Of a DNA stretch of 64,000 nt, positions 56,911 to 64,000 are shown piece after piece (position 1 is the stretch's first letter; each line of letters starts with the position of its first letter). Under the pieces are notes generated by a model. The model did no database searches. It was not told the DNA's origin and saw only the letters and a list, made by a program, of their open reading frames with translations. This stretch comes from Reticulitermes speratus. Lineage: Eukaryota; Arthropoda; Insecta; Blattodea; Rhinotermitidae. The stretch lies in assembly GCA_021186555.1 (NCBI GenBank), contig JAJKFL010000003.1, positions 49,005,630 to 49,069,629 on the forward strand, read 5' to 3'. The translations under genes and the position numbers were made by a program.

Positions 56911-57245
56911 GGTGACTAAAACCAACAAATGCACACACGTTTATGACATAGTATAAACGTAGTAATAACTCCAACGTATTGTAAACTATGTAATTTTAAT
57001 ATTTAATATTTTACATGTGCATTGGTTCACAAAGTATTGTAGCACCTCAGTGTATACAGGGCATACACAAAAGAATGGTGCGGTATCAAAAGTGAATTCT
57101 TTTGAAACCGCACCATTCTTTTGTGTAAGTCCTGTATATTCGTCGTAACGCGCCTCCCTGACGATGCCGAAACATGTGTGAAGTATTACTACGTTTATAA
57201 TGTATTTTCAAAAGATTCTGTGCATTTGTTGGTTTTAGTCAGCGT
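56911..57245. mobile_element. nested imperfect palindrome with CUGACGA...GAAAC core (family 3)
   Basis: The outer arms start TGACTAAAACCAACAAATGC (56,912) and are mirrored at 57,219-57,240. Inner arms ACACAAAAGAATGGTGCGG (57,065) and the mirror end at 57,126 flank a short centre. Between them lies CCCTGACGATGCCGAAACATG, an intact CUGANGA box and GAAA but with almost no stem between. Likely a Penelope-type terminal repeat; class inferred. Confidence 0.65.
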
Positions 57246-57828
57246 ATCTAAATGGGGATGTATTTAAGCAGAGCAAAGATAGTGACTTCCAAACAGACCC
57301 TTTGGAACGCAGGGAGATTTCGGTAACTAAAACAAATTCTTTAAGAGCGCTCTAAGTTGAGAAGCTAGTTCGGCTCTCAAAATAGTTAAGCATTGCAAAA
57401 TTACTAGACACTTCAAGGTTCGGTAGTAAATATGTATTTAGAGTGCAGAATCTTTCGCATGCCCGTATCATTAAAAGGCTTGTCGTGTGACAGACTACAC
57501 CTGCCTGCCACTGGTTGAAAAGTGTGTAGCAGAATGCCACAGCTGCATTTCACGGTATATTGTCATACACAGGACTTGAAAAAGTACGGTCGCTCTGTCG
57601 CCTGGGGCGAGTTGATTATGCGAATTGGCGATCATAAATTCTCAACAGTAATTTATATTAACTGTGTTTTAATATTTTTTTGTTTAAAAAATGGTGTTAA
57701 TGCTGTCAGTATTTTTGAAATGTTTGTCATTTGTTTAAGGAGATTGAGGAAATTTGCAACTGATTTACATGCTTTAACCGGTACGTATAGACGAATGAGC
57801 GGATTGCATTGCACTGTACACTGTACTT
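57246..57828. other. unassigned DNA
   Basis: A 102-codon plus frame (57,522-57,830) has no recognised motif. Confidence 0.45.
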
Positions 57829-57921
57829 GATGGTATTTGTGAAGATCTTAACTTCTCTCTACATTGATGGTGTTTGTGAACATCTAACTTCTCTCTACAT
57901 TGATGGTGTTTGTGAACATCG
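57829..57921. repeat. 36-37-bp tandem repeat, about 2.5 units
   Basis: GATGGTRTTTGTGAASATC begins units at 57,829, 57,866 and 57,902; each full unit ends CTTCTCTCTACATT. Confidence 0.95.
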
Positions 57922-58219
57922 ACTGTCACAGAAAACACATTTTAAAGATTTTTTGTAATGGTCCCTCTTTGCCGAATGCTTGCCAAAGCAGATGTATTAC
58001 ACATAGGAGTGGTTACCTGTCACTGGGATCTGCGTTGCTTTTAGGAGGCTGGATCAGTAGTGCAGCTGATTTGTAGGAATGATCTCGAAATAGTTTTATC
58101 CTTCAGACTTTAAAATATTCTTGTCGCGCCACTGATTTCTGCTGTTCTCAGTGACCCGGAGGCAATAAGGCGAAGTCTGTGGCTCATAAACAACCTGAGC
58201 TTTGAGTAGTTTGGCCAGA

Positions 58220-58253
58220 CCCCCCCCCCCTTTTTTTTTGCGGGGGGGGGGGG
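58220..58253. repeat. C11-T9-GC-G12 tract
   Basis: Eleven C, nine T, GC and twelve G in a row; the C and G runs could pair as a hairpin. Confidence 0.9.
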
Positions 58254-58373
58254 ATGCAGTACTGTGTTTGAATTTCGTTTTCGAAGACGTATCGAAAAGA
58301 CTTAAAGATTTGTTGGAGTGAGTCGTATGCGTATAGTTTGGCTTGGTTTCTTCTTGCATTCTAGATTTACTTT

Positions 58374-58636
58374 TTTTTCCTATGGCTCGACAGCCCTATA
58401 TGGGCCTGGGCCTCCTCGTTTCGTCGAGGTTTCATGGTCACACACTTTAGACACACCACAGTCGGTAGGACTCCTCTGGACGAGGGACAAGCTCGTTGCA
58501 GAGACCTCTACCTGACAACACACAACACTAACAAGAGACAGACATCCATGCCCCCGGTGGGATTCGAACCCACGATCCTAGTAAGCGAGCGGCCGAAGAC
58601 CCACGCCTTAGACCGCATGGCCACTGGGATCAGCTC
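58374..58636 (-). mobile_element. SINE-A, full-length with target duplication
   Basis: 10-bp duplication GATTTACTTT at 58,364-58,373 and 58,637-58,646. Minus strand head AGTGGCCATGCGGTCTAAGG and B box GGGTTCGAATCCCACC are well preserved, so this is a younger copy. Confidence 0.95.
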
Positions 58637-58829
58637 GATTTACTTTATTGGCTTTATATTATGTAGGTTTCGCTGCTATTTAATGGTACCTGTCTTTTGA
58701 GGAAGGTATTTTGACATTCATTGGACAGTAGAACGTTTGGTTCTGCGTTGAAACATGTATAAGACAGTGTAATTTTCCGCGAATTTTAGTACTCGGATTC
58801 AGTGTCATAAACTGAACTATAATGCAGAA

Positions 58830-59132
58830 GGTAAAGCAGTCCCATACAGGCCTTGGCATGCCCTTAGGGCTCCAGGAGGTCGAGGCTCCCAGGTTTTTAG
58901 ACAATCGGCACATGAAGGTGGTAAGGTTGTCAGCCTTACGCACCGGCCGCCTTTACCCCCAGGAAATATTCCTGGTACTCATTTCTGTTAGAGGCTGAGT
59001 CGATCCCAGGGCCATAGTGGGACCGAAACGATTATCTCAATGAAAAATTCCAGTGACACCATCGGGAATCGAACCCGCGACGTTCCGGTTTGTAGCGCAG
59101 TGCCTCGACCAACTGCGCCACCGCGTGCCCCT
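58830..59132 (-). mobile_element. SINE-B, full-length
   Basis: Minus strand head GGGGCACGCGGTGGCGCAGT, B box GGGTTCGATTCCCGATGG, body GACTCAGCCTCTAACAG, and the 3' end GGGACTGCTTTACCTT. The clearest copy of this family. Confidence 0.92.
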
Positions 59133-59139
59133 ATGTGTT

Positions 59140-59333
59140 GAGGATTCGAGATCAAACACAGACACACCACACTCGGTAGGACTCCTCTGGACGAGGGATC
59201 GGCCCGTCGCAGAGACCTCTACCTGACAACACACAACACTCACAGGAGACACATCCATGCCACCGGTGGGATTCGAACCCGCAATCCCAGCAAGGGAGCG
59301 GCCGCAGACCTCGCGGCCACCGGCATCGGCTGT
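59140..59333 (-). mobile_element. SINE-A, 3'-truncated, next to SINE-B
   Basis: Minus strand: B box GGGTTCGAATCCCACC and body down to GAGTGTGGTGTGTCTG. The 3' tail is missing and the SINE-B head starts a few bases further. The A-box part has lost about 15 bases. Confidence 0.88.
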
Positions 59334-59892
59334 GCATTGAATTGCGTACTGTGGCAGTCACTTGAAAGGCCCTGTAAGTCGAGCGACCAACGAACCAAGT
59401 GACCAGGCGACCAGCCAACGAACGAACCAACCAGAAAGCTGAGGGCGGGACTTCCACAAGGTAGCTCGAAAAATGACAGTAAAAGTTGGGGAAAAATCAG
59501 GGAGTACATATCTACCAAACTACACGGCGGCACACCTTCATCTAGTTTAGTTTGTGGTTAGAGCAAATTAGTGATACAGGAGAACATACATACTGAATTG
59601 AATTTACGTTATAGTCCTTACTGTAGGACCCCAATATGAAATTCCGTAGAAATTCGTTGGAAGGTTTCGCAGCTGATGCGTGTAGACTGACGACTAGGCC
59701 TGCTATTCGTTAATTCCATTCACCTGGTAAAAGTAACTCGTTAAAGTATAACCACTTCTTTTCCTCGTATGCCAGAAACTATATGGAACTTGTATACAAA
59801 GCAAGAATCATAGAAGGGAGCCGACTGAGTGATTTGTATGTAGTGCACGAATGTCTGATAGGGAGCCTGTGTCCGGCTTCGTGTTTTGTCTG
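59334..59892. other. unassigned DNA
   Basis: An ACCAACGA-rich low-complexity stretch lies at about 59,380-59,440. No gene recognised. Confidence 0.5.
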
Positions 59893-59893
59893 C

Positions 59894-59928
<35 letters not shown>

Positions 59929-59936
59929 CACACACA
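59893..59936. repeat. (CA)n microsatellite
   Basis: About 21 CA units with one AA interruption. Confidence 0.97.
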
Positions 59937-60184
59937 GTCCAGGTCTATAGCACGACAGCAGGGCTGTACAAGATCTCAGTGCTGTATTTCATTGCGAAGC
60001 TACATAATTCCATGGTGACACAGAACACGAGAACTGAACAAAAGATAGCATAATATTACCATTACCACGCAGAAAGTGCCATGTGGTAAGCATGTCTGAC
60101 CACTGCCCTGTACTGTGCTGTTAGAACATGGAGTAGTATTATGAGTAGAACCTATGTTAATGAAGGTCTGAAATGTGGCAGCAA

Positions 60185-60200
60185 GGGGGGGGGGGGGGGG
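60185..60200. repeat. G16 homopolymer
   Basis: Sixteen consecutive G, followed by A and five more G. Confidence 0.9.
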
Positions 60201-60349
60201 AGGGGGTTTGTCTGACTGAAAGTGAAACATTCACGTCTACCATGTGCAGATGTAAATATTTTTGCTGTTGCTGGTGTACAACGCACACGGCCAACTTCTT
60301 GGTTGTGTGGTGGGCCCTCGCATAGAGCGACAGAGTTATTAGAACCGCA

Positions 60350-60500
60350 TTATAGATGCGTTAAAAGCTGACGAAGGTGGTTTTGGCGTGTATTTCGAAG
60401 GTCTCTGGTTCGAATCCCAGCCGTATCATGACTAAACTGTTTGTGGTTTTCCGCAGTTCCAGGCAGATACCGCGATCATACCTTAACTACACAAGCGCTT
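60350..60500 (+). mobile_element. possible fifth tRNA-derived SINE remnant
   Basis: Contains a B-box word (TCTGGTTCGAATCCCAGCC) and downstream GTGGTTTTCCGCAGTTCC, a pattern common in insect SINE bodies. The A box is weak and no tail or duplication is seen. Confidence 0.4.
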
Positions 60501-60530
60501 CCTTTCACAGCCTATCCAATTTTTAGGCGC

Positions 60531-61085
60531 GTTTGCAAAATTGCGAAAAGCGACTGTTAGCTTCAAATAGACAATGGAATATGTTCCGTTCAGCAGAACT
60601 TGTATTTAACATTGTGCTTAACGGGACATATTGTGTTGTTTATTTGATTATACGTGCACAACTGGACGGATTTTCATGAAATTTGATATTGGAATATTTT
60701 TCGAAAATCTGCCGAGAAAATTCATGTTTAATTTAAATCTGACAAGAATAGCGGGTACTTGTACATTTATAAAATATCTCGCAGAATTCTTAGATTGAGA
60801 AATGTTTCATACAAATGTTGTAGAGAAAATCAAAATACGAGTTTCATGTTCAATAACCTTTTCCCGAAAATTGTGCTGTTTATGAGATAATGTGGAAAAA
60901 TATGGTAGAGCCAGACAGGCGACAGATGACAATATAATACGGCGCATGCGCATTGCATTCTGGACAACTTAGGCTACAGACACACACTCTGAATATGTAT
61001 TAGTATTGCCTTTCCACGGCAACAATGGTTACGCGAACGCCCCTGAATGTTAACGTTGTACGTACATTGCCTGTCTCGTTTATTT
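60531..61085. mobile_element. GGCGCGTTCGC repeat family, copy 3
   Basis: GGCGCGTTTGC at 60,536-60,546, mirrored by GCGAACGCCCC at about 61,033-61,043, and the shared CGTACATTGCCTGTCTCG end. Internal words such as CGGCGCATGCGC and TTTCCACGGCAACAATGGTT match copy 1. Confidence 0.82.
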
Positions 61086-61529
61086 TCTGCCATGAAATCG
61101 GTGCTTATAAAGTCGAAATTTGATTTCAGAATATCGCTGTGCACGTGGACTCGCCACGCGATGTACCAGTATGTCACAGCGCTCCGACTCATGTGCCCAG
61201 TCACCACTGCTTCAGAACGTGGCGTGTATTGCTATATCAAACCTGATGCCTGCACAGCAGAGCCACCTCATAGCGTAAACGAACAGCTGAACTTCACGTT
61301 ACTCATTGTCGTGGAATCCTCCAATGTATCGAGACGCTTTAAATTACTGCGTCAGAAAATTCCGGGAAACATTTTTACGGAGACGCCCATTAAATTTTGA
61401 TTAATGCTTTGTTAATTCATGCTTTGTTTACTGCTTGTCCTATGTAGTCTGCGCTGTGGCTTGAGAAAAGCGTTCAATATATGTGAAGTTTTAATAAACG
61501 GAGCCGTTGTTTTTACTGGCCTGGTAAAG
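61086..61529. other. unassigned DNA
   Basis: A 117-codon plus frame (61,047-61,400) overlaps the end of the repeat above and has no recognised domain. Confidence 0.45.
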
Positions 61530-61642
61530 CAAAGGTAAAGCAATCCCATTACAGGCCTGGACAGACCCAGGAGGTTGAGGATCCCAGATTTCTAGACAAT
61601 CGGCACATGAAGGTGGTAAGGTTGTCAGCCCTACGCACCTTA
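61530..61642 (-). mobile_element. SINE-B 3' fragment
   Basis: GGTAAAGCAATCCCATTACAG and AATCGGCACATGAAGGTGG match 58,830-58,945. The head and front are absent (5'-truncated). Confidence 0.85.
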
Positions 61643-62386
61643 CTGGCCTGGTAGCTCGTATTAAATATTCTGGGAAACGACATTTTAAGGTACTTAGCGT
61701 TTTGGTGTGTAGGCCTAGGTCGCGTTGCTTTTTCAGTCGTAAATGTCAGTTGTCATGTGATCGAAGACTTCTTGAACGTAGTGTCGGTCCTGTGCGTTAT
61801 ACGTGTTCAATGAAACAGTTGTTCGTTTCCATACGTCAAACAGTGTGTAAACAGCACTTACGAAATAAGACTATGTACGAAAAATATTCAACTTAAGCAA
61901 AGAAACATAGAATTGTCTTATTCTGCTTATATGTTTGTGTTTCTTTTCGTTATCTTTATTTCTTCCTGTGTTTGCTCGTTTTTTCTTTGTTTCGTTATCT
62001 ATTTATTCTTCCGAATTCTAGTCAAGTAACGGCATGCATTTTTTAAGTTAATTCAGAAGTAAAATTGTGTATAGTTGGAAGTTGAAGTTGCTGTACTATA
62101 AAACAGTCTTCAAAACATACGATATGAAATGTTTGCTGCTTGCAGAAGAAGACATAATCCTATACTGTTTTGAAACAGACACAGAGAACATTAACCTGCA
62201 TAATCTCATGCGAGTGCCTGTGTATATAGAGGCCTAACACATATAGATTGTATATGTGCACCTGTATATAAGTATACATTTTGTGTATCTATACATATAT
62301 AATACAACAATAAGGGGAAACATTTAGCATATTTCTCCGAATAAGTCAAACATTATGTAATTGACGGCTTCCGCCGTGGTCGTAAT
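61643..62386. other. unassigned DNA
   Basis: AT-rich with T-rich plus strand. No gene recognised. Confidence 0.5.
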
Positions 62387-62585
62387 GTTGCTTGAAAGTT
62401 TTTGGGTTGTAGCCCGGCGTCAGTTTTTGGTGTACAACCAACGTTTCGGGAACACTTGTTTGTCCCATGTTCAGGGTCTTAGGTAAAACGGACCATGAAG
62501 ATGGGACAAACAAGTGTTCCCGAAACGTTGGTTATACACCAAAAATTGACGCCGGGCTACAACCCAAAAACTTTTAAGCAACAAG
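62387..62585. mobile_element. long imperfect palindrome with hammerhead-like core (family 2)
   Basis: The left arm starts about GTTGCTTGAAAGTTTTTGGG and the right arm mirrors it to CAAAAACTTTTAAGCAAC. The right-arm core reads ATGAAGATGGGACAAACAAG, then TGTTCCCGAAACGTTGG. Arms of about 90 bp, centre about 15-25 bp. The left flank GGCTTCCGCCGTGG resembles the family-1 flank. Confidence 0.72.
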
Positions 62586-62789
62586 TTAAACATTGTAAAA
62601 ATTGTAATAAATATTTTTCCCATGATCCTGGTGCGCAAAGTGGGTGTAAGCGCGTTGTGTCACATGTAAATAGAACGTGTTTAGTCGCTGATAAAACGGT
62701 TTGTTATGCAGTTGCATATGACGAGTATCAAGCAGTTATTAACATCAACCATTCTTAAATGACACCAAGTTTGAATTTCGTCAGTGTAT

Positions 62790-62955
62790 TCTACTCAGAA
62801 AATCCAGACCAGCTGCCTGGCGCAAATCCAGCCTCTTAGTCAGTGGGCACCGGCTGCTCTTCCCATGGGCGTGACCTCCATCTGCTGCCGAGGCTAGAGT
62901 GCGTGGAGCTCTACCTCCACACTTTCGTATGTCTTCATGGCATAATTCTTAATTG
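62790..62955 (+). mobile_element. SINE-D, body and 3' part
   Basis: AGTCAGTGGGCACCGGC, CATCTGCTGCCGAGGCTAGA and TCGTATGTCTTCATGGCAT are diverged SINE-D words in order. No head. Confidence 0.7.
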
Positions 62956-63120
62956 AACACAGAGACAAATGCAGTACCTTTATTGTATCCATCGGTGGTG
63001 ATACTGTTATTATTTGTGTTCCTAAGAGTACACAAAGTAAAAATGTTCTCTTTACAAATTACCTGAACAGTGAAATGTCTACTGAACGCGCTTGATTTGT
63101 TGCGCGAAAACGCGTGTTTA

Positions 63121-63141
63121 CCCCCCCCCCCCCCCCCCCCC
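63121..63141. repeat. C21 homopolymer
   Basis: 21 consecutive C; gives poly-Pro or poly-Gly frames that are not genes. Confidence 0.9.
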
Positions 63142-63179
63142 ACCGAAGATGAACATTTTATGCTTTTTTCTCTTATTAT

Positions 63180-63435
63180 ACCAACATATGCACCACATAA
63201 AATACACATAAATAGTAAAGACACTACTCCGACATGTTTCGGTAAAAATTATACCATCATAGGGACTACAGTTTGGCAATGTTAAAACCAACTGAAAACA
63301 GTATTTGTAATGTTTCATAACCTGTAAACACCATTTGGAGTTGGTTTTAACATTGGCACACTGTACTCCTAGACGATGGTATAGTTTTACCGAAACATGT
63401 CGATTTACATCTATTTGATGTGCATTTGTTGGTGT
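63180..63435. mobile_element. imperfect palindrome with degraded hammerhead-like core (family 3)
   Basis: The words CGACATGTTTCGGTAAAA (left) and TTTTACCGAAACATGTCG (right) are exact inverses; the arms extend through AATGTTAAAACCAACT and its mirror. The right core reads CTAGACGATGGTATAG then TTTTACCGAAAC, and the left core, reversed, CCTATGATGGTATAAT then TTTTACCGAAAC. Each looks like CUGANGA-stem-GAAA with one base changed or lost. The outer TGCATTTGTTGG word is shared with 56,911-57,245. Confidence 0.7.
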
Positions 63436-63780
63436 AATAGAAGAAAGATTGATCCAAAATGCACGGAATAAAGAACTTTGAAATTTTATACCTTGTTAAC
63501 AAAATTTCTAGTCTGTTACGATGTTTGCTTTCTTGCTATATTATTATTTTGAGGTAAACGGCAAACGAAAATGTACGGATAAACATTCGCCGATTACCTG
63601 TATTCCGAAATTTTTGTGTCGAAATATTGGCTGATGAAACTTGGGACACGATTTCTGACGGTAAGACCAGTTTGTAGCGTTGGCAGTTACGAGCAGTGCT
63701 CGCTCGTTAAAATGTTTACGGCGCTAATGACAGGAAAATAATGTGCATATTACATGGTCTGTTGCTTGAAGAAACCTGAA
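63436..63780. other. unassigned DNA
   Basis: Nothing recognised. Confidence 0.5.
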
Positions 63781-63804
63781 CGTATCTGTTTCTAAGTTAT
63801 TGAC

Positions 63805-64000
63805 ACTTATTTTGGTGCTGCGTATCTGTTGACAGTCGCCAGTTCTGGTGCTGCGTATCTGTTGACAGTCGCCTGTTCTGGTGCTTCGTATCTGTTGACA
63901 GTCGCCTGTTCTGGTGCTCCTTATCTGTTGACAGTCGCCAGTTCTGGTGCTGCGTATCTGTTGACAGTCGCCTGTTCTGGTGCTGCGTATCTGTTGACAG
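63805..64000. repeat. 33-bp tandem array, runs off the window end
   Basis: The unit contains TTCTGGTGCTGCGTATCTG then TTGACAGTCGCC, with a period of 33 bp. About six units, the first diverged (TTTTGGTGCTG). Units alternate AG/TG at one position, suggesting a higher-order pattern. A CGTATCTGTT word at 63,781 may be a decayed earlier unit. Confidence 0.95.

Noticed and set aside
58561..58636. tRNA genes at the SINE heads
   Set aside because: A and B boxes are present, but the acceptor stems do not close, the anticodon arms are degenerate and the sequences continue into SINE bodies with target duplications.
63805..64000. CRISPR-like array at the window end
   Set aside because: The 33-bp units carry no unique spacers; it is a minisatellite.

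Overview
The window looks like ordinary repeat-rich nuclear DNA of a large insect genome, most likely a cockroach (Blattodea; Periplaneta is my best guess). I infer this from the AT-rich, gene-free sequence, from four families of tRNA-derived SINEs, and from retrotransposon 3' ends whose translations resemble those common in cockroach and termite data. I recognise no complete host protein-coding gene and no functional tRNA or rRNA. Almost all open frames are chance frames or lie inside repeats.

Layout. 1-22.4 kb holds low-complexity DNA, a diverged 290-bp tandem duplication, several LINE 3' ends, SINEs, a 27-bp minisatellite, perfect inverted repeats, and a hAT-type element with an 8-bp target duplication. 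22.5-27.3 kb is a nearly exact 2,408-bp tandem duplication. 27.3-38 kb carries inverted repeats, a composite SINE, SINEs of all four families and more LINE 3' ends. At 38.2-38.9 kb a CpG-containing segment with a CCAAT box, a symmetric RFX-type X-box and a strong splice donor could be the promoter and first non-coding exon of a plus-strand gene. The DNA to its right (39-64 kb) reads T-over-A and G-over-C where I sampled it, as a long intron transcribed on the plus strand might. Inside this stretch, at 54.36-54.51 kb, four X-box-like motifs lie next to a palindromic E-box and a CCAAT box, a good candidate cis-regulatory module.

The most interesting repeated structure is a set of long imperfect palindromes (5.5, 29.4, 52.2, 57.1, 62.5 and 63.3 kb, plus a half copy at 14.8 kb). 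The better-preserved ones centre on a short core that looks like a degraded hammerhead ribozyme: a CUGANGA-like box, a short stem-loop, then CGAAAC. Hammerhead motifs are known from the terminal repeats of Penelope-like retroelements, so I infer these are solo or inverted terminal repeats of such elements.

SINE names here are local labels. SINE-A has a tRNA-Leu/Ser-like head. SINE-B, SINE-C and SINE-D have other tRNA-like heads. On minus-strand copies the tRNA-like head is at the higher coordinate.
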